Shown here: positions 16,531 to 25,249 of the stretch, piece after piece
Layout: each line of letters starts with the position of its first letter
Position numbering within the stretch: the first letter of the stretch is position 1
Origin: Didemnitutus sp041906465
GTDB lineage: Bacteria > Verrucomicrobiota > Verrucomicrobiia > Opitutales > Opitutaceae
Direction of reading: 5' to 3'
NCBI GenBank assembly: GCA_041906465.1
Contig: JAYRJE010000006.1
Coordinates: 62,001 to 126,000 of the forward strand
DNA length: 64,000 nt
Notes under the pieces: model-generated
Told to the model about the DNA's origin: nothing
Seen by the model: only the letters and a program-made list of their open reading frames with translations
Database searches by the model: none
Made by a program: the position numbers and the translations under genes

Positions 16531-19500
16531 TCAACGCGTCACTTTGAGTCGGAAGAAAACTTTGGCCGCAGACAGCGGATAGCTCGCACGCCAGGTCTCC
16601 ACGCCGTTGCCGGTCGAAACACGTTCGTGCGTGACGCCGGCCTCGGACCAAATCGCCAGATCGGTCGAAGCCTCGACGCTGTAGCTCAGATCGGTCCGGT
16701 CGGCTGGGCGCACATAGGTGCACGTCCAATCGGTCGCGCTGACCGCGCAAGTCAACGGACTGGCATCGGCAGCTCGCGGCGGAAGACCAAGCGCGTATTC
16801 GAGCAGGTTGGTCAAACCGTCGCCGTCGGGATCCGCCGCCGGTCCACTGACCGCGGCGTTGAGCAAGTCGTCTGGCGTAAAATAGCTGGCCGACCAGCTG
16901 GCGTAACCACCCACGATCACGAGCGTGCCGTTGGCAAAGCCGGTGTAGTTGGCCTCGGTGACCGTCGCGATCACCGCGTAAGAGCCGGGGGCACTCGGCG
17001 CGGTGGTGCTGCCGTCGTAGGTGACGGTGGTAGCGAGGCCCGCGGGCGAGGTCGTGACGCTCACGGCCTTGGCGGAGCCGCCGTAGACGGCATTGAGATT
17101 GCCCAGCGTGACCGCGGCCGTGGCCTTGTTGACAACGAGGGTAACCGTCGCGGTCGCCGTGGTGTAGGTCGCCGTGTCGGTCGGCGTGAAAGTCGCCGTG
17201 AGCGTGTGCGAACCGGCGCCGAGCACCGTGCCGCTGGCGGGCGAATAGGTGAAGGTGCCCGCGACGTTGCTGGTGGCGGAGAGCTGCGTAGCCGAGAGTG
17301 CCGTGCCGTAGGTGATGGGGGCGGGCGGCAACCAGACTAATGATGGGGCCGTCCGACTCCAATCAGCTAGAAGCGCCGTGTGCCTAGTCCCTGCAGAAAC
17401 TTTGACTACTCCATGGGCTACCAATACTGGAGACGCTGTGCGCGTCTCTGTCCCAAGGGGGCCGCTGCCAAGCTGGTCTCCACTGTTATCTCCAGTCGCC
17501 CAAAGGGTGCCATCCGCCTTAACAAACATCGTGTGATAACGTCCGACCGCAACCGAAACGACACCCGTAGCGATCTGCACAGGTGTCTTACGATTAATAT
17601 AAGTGCCGTCTCCAAGTTGGCCATAGCTATTGCTCCCCACAGCCCAAAGGGTCCCGTCTGTTTTCACGAACATCGAGTGATACTCTCCCGCTCCCACTGT
17701 GGACACGTCGGAGGCGACTTTAACAGGCACACTCGCATTGGTGGTGGTTCCGTCTCCCAACTGGCCGACATTATTTCCGCCTACTGCCCAGAGCGATCCA
17801 TCTGTCTTCACAAACAAAGTATGGTAGTATCCAGCCTCGGCTACAGCGACGTCGGTTGCTACCTGGACTGGAGAAAGACGATCCATCAAGGTTCCGTCCC
17901 CTAGCTGCCCTGCCGCATTCCACCCCATGGCCCAGAGCGATCGATCTTTCTTCACAAAAACAGTGTGCTGATAACCCGCATCTACTGATGCCACGTCCGT
18001 GGATATCTGAATCGGCACGATCCGGTTTATCGCGGTTCCATCACCAAGTTCTCCGTCAGTGTTATATCCGACGCCCCAAAGCGTGCCATCCGATTTTGTA
18101 AACATGGTATGCCCGGCACCGGCCGACACGGCGGCAACGTCTTCAGCCACCTGCACTGGCACTGGTTGATTGATCGTCGTCCCGTTCCCTAAACGGCCAT
18201 AGTAGTTCGCGCCGGTCGCCCAAAGCGTGCCGTCTACTTTCACAAATATTGTGTTTTCGTAGCCCGCCGAGACCGCCAGAACACCATTGGTGAGCTCAAC
18301 CGGAGTCTCGCGCGTCGAGAGCATTCCATCGCCAATCAATCCCTTGTTGTTGCTGCCCATCCCCCAAAGGGAGCCGTCTGTTTTCAGAAACAGCGTCGTT
18401 GACCAATTAGTGGCAACCGAGGCCACCCCATCGGCCACTTGCACGGGTGTTATCCGATCTGTGGTCGTCCCATCTCCAAGCGCGCCGGTGCCATTATAGC
18501 CCATTGCCCACAACGTTCCGTCTGTCTTGACGAATCTGCCGACTGTCGCAAAAGCAACCCCGCTAGCTACCTGCACCGGCGTTTTCCTGGCGATAGTTGT
18601 GCCATCCCCTAGCTGCCCCTGAGAGTTGCTTCCCATCACCCACAGCGTTCCGTCTGTTTTAATGAACCCGCCTCCCGCAAATGCTGACGCTACACCGTTA
18701 GTCACCAGCACCGGAGTCCGCCTGTTGGTCGTCGTTCCGTCACCGAGTTGTCCACTTCCATTGAAGCCCATCCCCCACAAGCTTCCATCCGTCTTCACAA
18801 ACAGCGTCGTGTTGTCATAAGCAGAGGCCGACACCACGCCGCTGGCGACTTGCACAGGCGTCCGTCTATTGTTCGTGGTTCCATCGCCCAATTGACCAGC
18901 GTTGTTCCTGCCGGTCGCCCACAGAGTGCCGTCCGTTTTTACGTAAACAGTGTGGCTACTTCCGACAGCCACAGATGCCACTCCGGCAGAAATCTCAACC
19001 GGCACGGCTCGGTTATCCTCTTTGCCGTCGCCGAGTTGGCCATAGTTATTGAGCCCCACAGCCCAAAGAGTCCCGTCTGTTTTCAAAAAGACGGTGAAGT
19101 TGCTCCCGGCGGCCACAGAGCCAACTCCGCTGGCCACCGGCACAGGCCTCAGGCGAGTTGTCGTGCTCCCATCGCCAAGCGCACCCGCCTGATTGTCTCC
19201 CACACCCCAAAGCGTTCCGTCGGTTCGGACGAACATCATGTGCGACAATCCTAGGGCAAACGCGGCAACCCCCGTAGTAGCCGAGCCTGGCCAAGTGCGA
19301 TTCTCCGGCAGATTCGCCAAGCCGAGCGCACTGTATTGGTTGTCCCCGATCATGCAAAGACTGTATCCATCCGTTCCGGCCGCTGCTTGGGTGAGCATGT
19401 GCGTCGCACCCGCAATCGTTAGCGTCGCTTGCCTGCTAACGCCTGAACGATTTGCTTCTACACCGACCGTGGCGATCAATTGTCCTCCCGCAGGATTCGG

Positions 19501-19686
19501 CGTAATGGTCAGCCATGGCACGTTCGCGGTCGGCAACCAGGGATCGCGGGTATCAACCAAGATCTCATAACGCACGGCCGCCGCGCCGACGGTCTTCGTG
19601 GCCGGCGTCAGCGTCGCCGCGCCGAACACTGAAGAAACGAGCCAAGCGAGTTGGCCGAAGAGTAGAAAACAGGGGCGCAGGCGCAT
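16531..19686 (-). CDS. Large exported RCC1-repeat protein with BACON-like and MBG-like domains
   Basis: About 1051 aa from MRLRPCFLLFGQLAWLVSSVFGA (signal peptide). Residues about 25-105 resemble a BACON or viral-BACON-type Ig domain (WLTITPNP... GVSRQATLTIAG). Then come 13 tandem RCC1-type repeats of about 48 aa, each GV-x-SV-x-AG-x-x-HT-x-F-V-K-T-D-G-T-L-W-x-x-G-x-N-x-x-G-Q-L-G-D-G, folding as two beta-propellers by expectation; repeats 5 and 6 are a few residues short. An MBG-like Ig module follows (ITYGTALSATQLSAT), then DPDGDGLTNLLEYALGLPP, a C-terminal motif common in verrucomicrobial exported proteins. The RCC1 half is lower in GC than the C-terminal third, so the gene looks mosaic. 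Function unknown; surface binding is plausible. Confidence 0.82.
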   Translation of the reverse strand: MRLRPCFLLFGQLAWLVSSVFGAATLTPATKTVGAAAVRYEILVDTRDPWLPTANVPWLTITPNPAGGQLIATVGVEANRSGVSRQATLTIAGATHMLTQAAAGTDGYSLCMIGDNQYSALGLANLPENRTWPGSATTGVAAFALGLSHMMFVRTDGTLWGVGDNQAGALGDGSTTTRLRPVPVASGVGSVAAGSNFTVFLKTDGTLWAVGLNNYGQLGDGKEDNRAVPVEISAGVASVAVGSSHTVYVKTDGTLWATGRNNAGQLGDGTTNNRRTPVQVASGVVSASAYDNTTLFVKTDGSLWGMGFNGSGQLGDGTTTNRRTPVLVTNGVASAFAGGGFIKTDGTLWVMGSNSQGQLGDGTTIARKTPVQVASGVAFATVGRFVKTDGTLWAMGYNGTGALGDGTTTDRITPVQVADGVASVATNWSTTLFLKTDGSLWGMGSNNKGLIGDGMLSTRETPVELTNGVLAVSAGYENTIFVKVDGTLWATGANYYGRLGNGTTINQPVPVQVAEDVAAVSAGAGHTMFTKSDGTLWGVGYNTDGELGDGTAINRIVPIQISTDVASVDAGYQHTVFVKKDRSLWAMGWNAAGQLGDGTLMDRLSPVQVATDVAVAEAGYYHTLFVKTDGSLWAVGGNNVGQLGDGTTTNASVPVKVASDVSTVGAGEYHSMFVKTDGTLWAVGSNSYGQLGDGTYINRKTPVQIATGVVSVAVGRYHTMFVKADGTLWATGDNSGDQLGSGPLGTETRTASPVLVAHGVVKVSAGTRHTALLADWSRTAPSLVWLPPAPITYGTALSATQLSATSNVAGTFTYSPASGTVLGAGSHTLTATFTPTDTATYTTATATVTLVVNKATAAVTLGNLNAVYGGSAKAVSVTTSPAGLATTVTYDGSTTAPSAPGSYAVIATVTEANYTGFANGTLVIVGGYASWSASYFTPDDLLNAAVSGPAADPDGDGLTNLLEYALGLPPRAADASPLTCAVSATDWTCTYVRPADRTDLSYSVEASTDLAIWSEAGVTHERVSTGNGVETWRASYPLSAAKVFFRLKVTR

Positions 19687-19852
19687 GGAGCGAGAAGAGG
19701 GGAAAACAGAAATGGAGGTCACGTTGAGACGACAAGAGGGCAAGCCGACGCCGTGTCCTTAGCCAGGATAGAAGCAGAATCCATGCACATGCGCACGGTT
19801 CCTGCATCCTCATACAGCTCCAATATAAATCCTCATCGAACACTGACGATCT

Positions 19853-19865
19853 GATAACTGTTATC
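19853..19865. promoter_or_regulatory. Perfect 13-bp inverted repeat before the exported orphan gene
   Basis: GATAACTGTTATC ends one base before the ATG at 19867, in the 180-bp gap between two divergent genes. It could be an operator or a small RNA hairpin that masks the start codon. No Shine-Dalgarno sequence is obvious between it and the ATG. Confidence 0.35.
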
Positions 19866-19866
19866 T

Positions 19867-21093
19867 ATGAAGCTGCGGACATTCTGTCTTCGCCTCCATT
19901 CGCTCCAAGTGCTCGTCTTAACGCTGGGACTCGGACAACTGTCCCTGCCTCCTGCCCAGGCCGTGCCGGTCGACACACCCGCCAGCAACCAGGGATTCGC
20001 CGCGCAACCGCTCACCGGTGCGGCCATCGAGTTCGTCTTCACGGAAGCCGGACGCTTGCCTCAACTGCCGGGGCCGGTCCGGGGGATTTTGTTCACGGCC
20101 AATCAAGGAGCCATTCTCGATGCGCAGGGTTCACAAAATCCCGCGGCCGCCTTCGGCTACGCTTACCAAGTCGTCTCTCCGACCACCGCGCATTTTTTCT
20201 CGCGCATGGCGGGGGCTCCCAGGCCTGACATGGATGTCCTGACTTTCACCGCCCCGAATCAAGGCACCTTCGTTAACCAGCTCACTCAAGCCAAGGGAAC
20301 TTTCTCGATCCTGCGTAATGCCATGAACGACCCGCGCGCGCTGCTGACTTGGGTGGCCAGCTCTGCCGCGAATGCAGGCGCCAACGCGACCGGCGCTGTC
20401 ATCCAAACCACGGCGCCCAAACGCCCACGTGCCCCCGCCGGGACACGCGATAATTTTCCGCTCGCCGGAGAACAGGTGTTCGACCGGCTATTCGATAGCG
20501 TCGACGAACCGGTGGCGGCCCCGGCGCTCGCGTTCCTCTACGAAGCCCGAGTCGAAAATCCGGACTACTTCACGCTCTGCGAATTGACGCTAAAGGAGTT
20601 CAAGCTGGCCGGAAACGACGAGTTTCGGAAACGCAGGTTTATCAAAGAAAATCAAAACGTGCTGGAGGCGAAACTGGACCGAGCCGCTGCACACAAGATC
20701 ATCACTTTCGGACGGAGTTATCGCAAAGTTGACTACGACTTTTCGGTCGGGGGCTATCCTTGGGCGGAGCCTTATCATCAAGCCAGCGGCTTCGAATGCG
20801 GCTACGGCTACGTGATCAACAACCTGTCCGAGGCACGGTATTTCAAGATCGCCGAGGAAAAGGCTCAGTCCGGCCGGGTCGCCGCCGGCTCCAATCCGAC
20901 CTACGATTTTCAGATCTTCGCCGTCGTGGAGGGGATCGCGGCACCCCATGGCCAATACAACAAGGTTCTGAGCGTCCGCGTCATCGCCGTATCGATGTTC
21001 ATCGGTCGCGATTTCAAGGGACTCTACCGCGTGGACAAGAAAACTTGGCAGAGTGATCAGAATCCGAAGAAGGATTTCGCTGACATCAAGTAG
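19867..21093 (+). CDS. Exported protein of unknown function
   Basis: 408 aa with a signal peptide (MKLRTFCLRLHSLQVLVLTL, cleavage near PPAQA). I do not recognise a family with certainty. The C-terminal half contains YDFSVGGYPWAEPYH and FECGYGYVINNLSEARYF, plus RVIAVSMFIGRDFKGLYR, suggesting a beta-rich globular domain. The middle (KRPRAPAGTRDNFPLAG) looks like a linker. Base composition is less GC-rich than its neighbours. It is divergent from the RCC1 gene, and both lie inside the segment bracketed by purB ends. Confidence 0.75.
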   Translation: MKLRTFCLRLHSLQVLVLTLGLGQLSLPPAQAVPVDTPASNQGFAAQPLTGAAIEFVFTEAGRLPQLPGPVRGILFTANQGAILDAQGSQNPAAAFGYAYQVVSPTTAHFFSRMAGAPRPDMDVLTFTAPNQGTFVNQLTQAKGTFSILRNAMNDPRALLTWVASSAANAGANATGAVIQTTAPKRPRAPAGTRDNFPLAGEQVFDRLFDSVDEPVAAPALAFLYEARVENPDYFTLCELTLKEFKLAGNDEFRKRRFIKENQNVLEAKLDRAAAHKIITFGRSYRKVDYDFSVGGYPWAEPYHQASGFECGYGYVINNLSEARYFKIAEEKAQSGRVAAGSNPTYDFQIFAVVEGIAAPHGQYNKVLSVRVIAVSMFIGRDFKGLYRVDKKTWQSDQNPKKDFADIK

Positions 21094-21134
21094 CTCAAAG
21101 GCAGCGCATGCTTCCGGTCTGCTGCGGCGTTCGA

Positions 21135-21153
21135 GGCAGGCTGGACGCCTGCC
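21135..21153. repeat. Short GGCAGGC/GCCTGCC hairpin after purB
   Basis: Seven-base arms around TGGAC, followed by CTAC, in the 71-bp gap between the stops of the exported orphan and purB. It belongs to the same general family as the other GCAGGC...GCCTGC hairpins in the window and could act as a bidirectional terminator, although no T-run follows. Confidence 0.5.
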
Positions 21154-21164
21154 CTACGGCAAAC

Positions 21165-22613
21165 TCACAACAACTTCCCCGGCCGGTAATCCGCCGCGCC
21201 CTTCGTGTGCTTCGCCAGCGGCTTCACGGTCGCGACAAACTCGTCGACCTGATGCGGCGCGGCGCCGACGAAGCGTTCGCTTTGTGCGAGGATTTCCTGG
21301 AGCTTCTTCTTGCCGAGGCCGACCTTCTTGTCGGCGGCGAGCAGCGCGAGCAGGTCGGCATTGCCGCCGGAGCGTAGCGCCTTCGCCGCGGCGAGGGCGT
21401 GGAGCTTGATCGCCTCGTGCGCGGTCTCGCGGCCAGCGCCGTTCTTCACAGCCTCCATCAGGATCGTCGTCGTCGCGAGGAACGGCAGGTTGCGCTCGTT
21501 CTCGGCCGCGATGGCTGCGGGGAAGATTTCCATCTGGCGCAGGATCGTGAGGTAGGTCTCGAACAGGCCGTCGATCGCGAAGAACGCATCCGGCAACGCC
21601 ACGCGGCGCACGACCGAGCACGAGACGTCGCCTTCGTTCCACTGGTGGCCGGCGAGGTTCGCCGTCATCGTCACGTAGCCGCTCAGGATCGTCGAGAAAC
21701 CGCAGACGCGCTCGCAGTTCCGCGCGTTGACCTTGTGCGGCATCGCCGACGAGCCGACCTGGCCTTCCTGGAAACCTTCGGTGAGCAACCCTGCGCCCGC
21801 CATGAGGCGCAGCGTCGTGCAGCAGCTCGCGGCCGCCGCGCCGACTTGGTGCAGCGCGCTGACGACGTCAAAATCAAGCGAGCGCGGGTAAACCTGCCCG
21901 ACCGCACCGAGCGAGGCCTTGAAGCCGAGATGCTTCACGATGCGCGCTTCGAGTTGGTCAACTTTCGCGGCGTCGCCGCCGAGCAATGTGAGCTGGTCGA
22001 GCTGCGTGCCGACGGCGCCCTTCAGGCCGCGCACCGGGTAGCGCGCGATGAGATCCTCGAGCCGCGCGTGCGCCACGAGCAGTTCCTGGCCGAACATCGC
22101 GAGACGCTTGCCGAGCGTGGTGGGCTGCGCAGGCACGTTGTGCGTGCGACCGGTGATCATCACGTCGCGCATCTCGCCGGCGCGCGTCGCGAGCAGGTGG
22201 AGCGCAGCGACGGCCTTAAGGCGGACGAGTTCGAGCGCGCGCGCCACCTGGAGCTGTTCGACGTTTTCCGTAAGATCGCGGCTGGTGAGGCCGAGGTGGA
22301 TGAACTGACGTTTCGCGAGATCGGAAAACTCTTCGATGCGCGCCTTCACGTCGTGGAGCGTCGTGCGCTCGCGCTCGGCGATGCGGGCGAGATTCACTTC
22401 GCCCTTCACGCGTTCGTAATCGCGGATCGCCTCGGTCGGGATGGCGACGCCGAGGTCGCGCTGGGCCTTCATCACGGCGATCCAGTAATCGCGCTCGATG
22501 AGGATGCGGCCGTGCGCCGACCAGATTTCCTTCATCGCCGGCGAGGCATAGCGCTCGGCGAGGACGTTCGGGATGGCAGCGGGAGCGGGCGTGGCAGCAG
22601 CGTCGGAGGACAT
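21165..22613 (-). CDS. purB: Adenylosuccinate lyase
   Basis: 482 aa. Fumarase/aspartase superfamily enzyme, acting twice in purine synthesis (SAICAR to AICAR, adenylosuccinate to AMP). The signature loop SSAMPHKVNARNCERVCG is intact. HLGLTSRDLTENV and GRTHNVPAQPTTLGKR give the other two conserved active-site regions. The C-terminus VKPLAKHTKGAADYRPGKLL is also found as a broken fragment at 16448-16515. The start ATG at 22613 gives MSSDAAATPAPAAIPNVLAERYAS. Cytosolic tetramer by family. Confidence 0.95.
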   Translation of the reverse strand: MSSDAAATPAPAAIPNVLAERYASPAMKEIWSAHGRILIERDYWIAVMKAQRDLGVAIPTEAIRDYERVKGEVNLARIAERERTTLHDVKARIEEFSDLAKRQFIHLGLTSRDLTENVEQLQVARALELVRLKAVAALHLLATRAGEMRDVMITGRTHNVPAQPTTLGKRLAMFGQELLVAHARLEDLIARYPVRGLKGAVGTQLDQLTLLGGDAAKVDQLEARIVKHLGFKASLGAVGQVYPRSLDFDVVSALHQVGAAAASCCTTLRLMAGAGLLTEGFQEGQVGSSAMPHKVNARNCERVCGFSTILSGYVTMTANLAGHQWNEGDVSCSVVRRVALPDAFFAIDGLFETYLTILRQMEIFPAAIAAENERNLPFLATTTILMEAVKNGAGRETAHEAIKLHALAAAKALRSGGNADLLALLAADKKVGLGKKKLQEILAQSERFVGAAPHQVDEFVATVKPLAKHTKGAADYRPGKLL

Positions 22614-22675
22614 GACTCGCCAACGGTTACGAGCGCCGCCGGACGTGGCCAGCGGAAAACGGGTCAGCGGAGATG

Positions 22676-22759
22676 GCGCGCATTGACCTCAATGCGCTCA
22701 AGCGAACGTTTGGCCGCATCGCGCCCGCCCCGAACGCGTTGAGGTCAACGCGTTCCACC
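22676..22759. repeat. Inverted repeat of the AACGCGTTGA family upstream of purB
   Basis: The left part, GCATTGACCTCAATGC, and the right part, AACGCGTTGAGGTCAACGCGTT, are each palindromic and related to one another. The right part (22727-22759) recurs inside the lipoate ligase gene. It fills most of the gap between purB and ppnP. Confidence 0.8.
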
Positions 22760-22768
22760 GAAAACAAC

Positions 22769-23092
22769 TCACAGGAACGAACAGATGTATTCGCACAGTC
22801 CGCTTTTCACCTCGATGGTGAAGCCGGATTTGCCCGGGACGTCGAAGAACGTGCCGGCGGCGTAATCTTTCGTCTCGGCACTCCCGTCAAGCTGCACGCG
22901 GCAAGCCCCCGCGACGATCTCCATGCGCTCCGGCGCGCCGGTGCCGAAGTGATAGCAGCCCGGAAAAATCAGCCCGAGCGTCTTCTTCGCGCCACCCGGC
23001 ATGAGCACCGTGTGGCTGACGACTTTGCCGTCGAAATAGACATTCGCCTTCGTGTGAACCGTGACGCCGCTGAATTCCGTGGGAAGAGTCAT
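22769..23092 (-). CDS. ppnP: Pyrimidine/purine nucleoside phosphorylase PpnP
   Basis: 107 aa, small cupin (formerly DUF1255). Visible family blocks: TVHTKANVYFDGKVVSHTV, LGLIFPGCYHFGTGAPERMEI and AGTFFDVPGKSGFTIEV near the end. The family phosphorolyses a broad range of nucleosides. Start taken at the ATG at 23092 (MTLPTEFSGVTV), which matches the usual N-terminus; the upstream codons look non-coding. Proximity to purB fits purine salvage, but the two genes are separated by a repeat. Confidence 0.88.
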   Translation of the reverse strand: MTLPTEFSGVTVHTKANVYFDGKVVSHTVLMPGGAKKTLGLIFPGCYHFGTGAPERMEIVAGACRVQLDGSAETKDYAAGTFFDVPGKSGFTIEVKSGLCEYICSFL

Positions 23093-23260
23093 GTCGCGAC
23101 CGTGCGCGCTCGCGCCGTCCCGCACAAGCCGTCGGCATGTCATGCGCCAACGCTCCGAGGTGGGCGTCGGCGTCCCTGCCGGCGCCAAGGACACGCGAGA
23201 GCGTTTCAACGCACGCTCATCGCCGCCGGGGACGACGGCGGCGATCTTTTGAAAACCAAT

Positions 23261-23335
23261 CATCACACAAAGAGCGCGAAGGAAGCGAAGGCTCCGGCTG
23301 CGAACCTTCGCTCTCTTCGCTACCTTCGTGTGAAC
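23261..23335. repeat. Word-type inverted repeat (CACAAAGAGCGCGAAGG family)
   Basis: The left arm TCACACAAAGAGCGCGAAGG (extending into AAGCGAAGGC) and the right arm 23301-23335 (CTTCGCTCTCTTCGCTACC, then TTCGTGTGAAC) are degenerate inverted copies around a short GGCTGC loop. The region 23093-23260 before it has a small CCGCC/GGCGG hairpin and nothing else that I recognise. Confidence 0.7.
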
Positions 23336-23363
23336 AATCCGGGGATCACGTGTGCAATCGCGC

Positions 23364-23834
23364 TTACTCGATCCGGCCTTCGTCGAACTCGATCAAGTCC
23401 ACCACGCTGACGATCTGCTCGACGCGGTCGGCGCAGCCCATGTTCGTTAGCGCTTCCTTGAGAAATTCGCGGCCGCTCGGGGTCATGCCTTTTTGCACGT
23501 AGTCGCGATTCCATTTCGCGACGCGGAGATCGGCGGGGAAAAGAGCGAGCAGGCGCCGGTCGCGTTCCGCGTCGTCGAGTCCGGCGTCGAGGCACTCGAA
23601 GACTATTTTCTCGACCGCGGCCGGGTCGATGCCGAGGTGCAGGCAGAGGAAGCGGTCCATCCCGCGCTTGTAGTTCTTCGCGTAGCTCGCCGGCAGCGCG
23701 CCGTGTTCCTTGACGTATTTCGCCTTCGCGATGAACCGCGGCAGGTGCAGCAGGCCGGTGGCGTGCGGCACGTAAGCCGACGGCAGGCACGTGAGCACTT
23801 CGCCGCTGGAGCCGGGGATGGGTTTCGAGGGCAT
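23364..23834 (-). CDS. DUF5069-like small protein
   Basis: 156 aa from MPSKPIPGSSGEVL. The block LPRFIAKAKYVKEHGALP, then FLCLHLGIDPAAVEKIV and the C-terminal MDRF/DLIEFDEGR region, resembles DUF5069 proteins (LPRxxxKAR ... FLGID ... motif), common in this phylum and of unknown function. It is mostly helical, soluble and without a signal peptide. It is divergent from serA across 97 bp. The assignment is by pattern memory only. Confidence 0.55.
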   Translation of the reverse strand: MPSKPIPGSSGEVLTCLPSAYVPHATGLLHLPRFIAKAKYVKEHGALPASYAKNYKRGMDRFLCLHLGIDPAAVEKIVFECLDAGLDDAERDRRLLALFPADLRVAKWNRDYVQKGMTPSGREFLKEALTNMGCADRVEQIVSVVDLIEFDEGRIE

Positions 23835-23931
23835 GGGGGAAACTACCAACGCATGTGTCTCGCTCTGGCAAGCGCGTGACACACCCCGCCCTTGCCCGCA
23901 CCCTGTTTCGCGCCGACGCTCCGGCCTCCCC

Positions 23932-25167
23932 ATGCAAAAGCACTCCTTCGACAAACGCCGCATCAAGGTCCTGCTCCTCGAAGGCATTCACCAGAATGCC
24001 GTCGATGTCCTCAACGCCAGCGGCTACTCGTCGGTCAAGCTCCTGCCCAAATCCCTCACTGGCGACGCGCTCAAGGCCGCGCTCAAGGACGTGCACTTCC
24101 TCGGCATCCGCTCGCGCACCGACATGACCGACGAGATGCTCGAGGCCGCGCCGAAGCTCGCCGCGATCGGCTGCTTCTGCATCGGCACCAACCAGGTCGA
24201 CCTCGCCTCCGCCGCCAAGCGTGGCATCCCCGTTTTCAACGCGCCCTACTCCAACACCCGCAGCGTCGCCGAACTCGTCGTCGGCGAAGCGATCATGCTG
24301 CTGCGCGGCATTCCCGACAAAAACGCCCTCGTTCACCGCGGCGGCTGGTCCAAGAGCGCCGAAGGCAGCGTGGAAGTCCGCGGCAAGACACTCGGCGTCG
24401 TCGGTTACGGCCACATCGGCACGCAGGTCAGCATCCTCGCCGAGCACATGGGCATGCGCGTCATCTTCTACGACATCGAGGGCAAGCTCCCGCTCGGCAA
24501 CGCCAAGGCCGTGTCGAAACTCAGCCAGCTGCTCGCCGAGTCCGACGTCGTCTCGCTGCACGTGCCGGAAAACGCCTCGACGAAAAACATGATCGGCCGC
24601 GCCCAGCTCGCGCAGATGAAAAAAGGCGCGCACCTCATCAATGCCGCCCGCGGCACGGTCGTCGACGTCGACGCCCTCGCCGACGCCCTCGAGAAAAAGC
24701 ACCTCGGCGGCGCCGCCATCGACGTCTTCCCCGTCGAGCCGAAGGGCAACGACGAGGAGTTCGTCTCGCCGCTGCGCAAATACGACAACGTCATCCTCAC
24801 GCCGCACATCGGCGGCAGCACCGTCGAAGCGCAGGCCAACATCGGCACCGAAGTCGCCGAGAAACTCGTGCGCTACTCCGACAACGGCTCGAGCGTCACC
24901 GCGGTGAACTTCCCCGAAGTCACGCTCCCCGAGCACGCCGGCACCGGCAAATCGCGCCTGCTGCACATCCACAAGAACATCCCGGGCGTCCTCGCGCACG
25001 TGAACGAGAAATTCTCCAAACGCGGCGTGAACATCTCCGCGCAATACCTGCAGACCAACCAGCACATCGGCTATCTCGTGATGGACGTCGACGCCGGCGC
25101 CAGCGAGGTCGCGATCGACGAACTCTCGACGGTCCCCGGCACGATCCGCGCGCGCCTGCTCTACTGA
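23932..25167 (+). CDS. serA: D-3-phosphoglycerate dehydrogenase
   Basis: 411 aa, the E. coli SerA-like length with a C-terminal ACT domain. First step of serine synthesis. Substrate-domain start IKVLLLEGIHQNAV, then GIRSRTDMTDEML and IGCFCIGTNQVD. NAD domain GVVGYGHIGTQVSILA (GxGxxG). Catalytic Arg in NAARGTVVD, Glu in DVFPVEPKG and His in TPHIGGST. The ACT domain (about 335-411) begins HIHKNIPGVLAHVNEKFS, consistent with serine feedback inhibition. Start at the ATG at 23932 (MQKHSFDKRR). Confidence 0.95.
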   Translation: MQKHSFDKRRIKVLLLEGIHQNAVDVLNASGYSSVKLLPKSLTGDALKAALKDVHFLGIRSRTDMTDEMLEAAPKLAAIGCFCIGTNQVDLASAAKRGIPVFNAPYSNTRSVAELVVGEAIMLLRGIPDKNALVHRGGWSKSAEGSVEVRGKTLGVVGYGHIGTQVSILAEHMGMRVIFYDIEGKLPLGNAKAVSKLSQLLAESDVVSLHVPENASTKNMIGRAQLAQMKKGAHLINAARGTVVDVDALADALEKKHLGGAAIDVFPVEPKGNDEEFVSPLRKYDNVILTPHIGGSTVEAQANIGTEVAEKLVRYSDNGSSVTAVNFPEVTLPEHAGTGKSRLLHIHKNIPGVLAHVNEKFSKRGVNISAQYLQTNQHIGYLVMDVDAGASEVAIDELSTVPGTIRARLLY

Positions 25168-25249
25168 GCTGCGGTAGGGTTGGTTGAATCCCGGCCCCGC
25201 TCCGTTCGCGGGATTGAATAACCGCCCACTCTCGGGCGTCCTATTCGGC

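Larger units (their letters stand above)
16450..21238. other. Candidate acquired segment bracketed by direct copies of the purB 3' end
   Basis: The segment holds two divergent exported-protein genes and lies between a 65-bp purB 3' fragment and the intact purB 3' end, both in the same orientation. Its middle (about 17.3-20 kb) looks visibly less GC-rich by eye than the flanks. No integrase or transposase is seen. Insertion at, or recombination through, the purB end is my inference. Confidence 0.6.

Noticed and set aside
17380..19300. Regularly spaced repeats of about 144 bp that might suggest a CRISPR-like or satellite array
   Set aside because: The period is a multiple of three and translates into 13 diverged RCC1 repeats within one reading frame; there are no identical direct repeats with unique spacers.
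21399..22742. Long plus-strand frame of about 447 codons opposite purB
   Set aside because: purB is certain on the other strand; the frame has no recognisable motif and the composition of an antisense shadow.
23093..23260. Possible small gene or terminator in the ppnP upstream gap
   Set aside because: There is only a small CCGCC/GGCGG hairpin without a T-run, and no frame with start, ribosome site and coding character.
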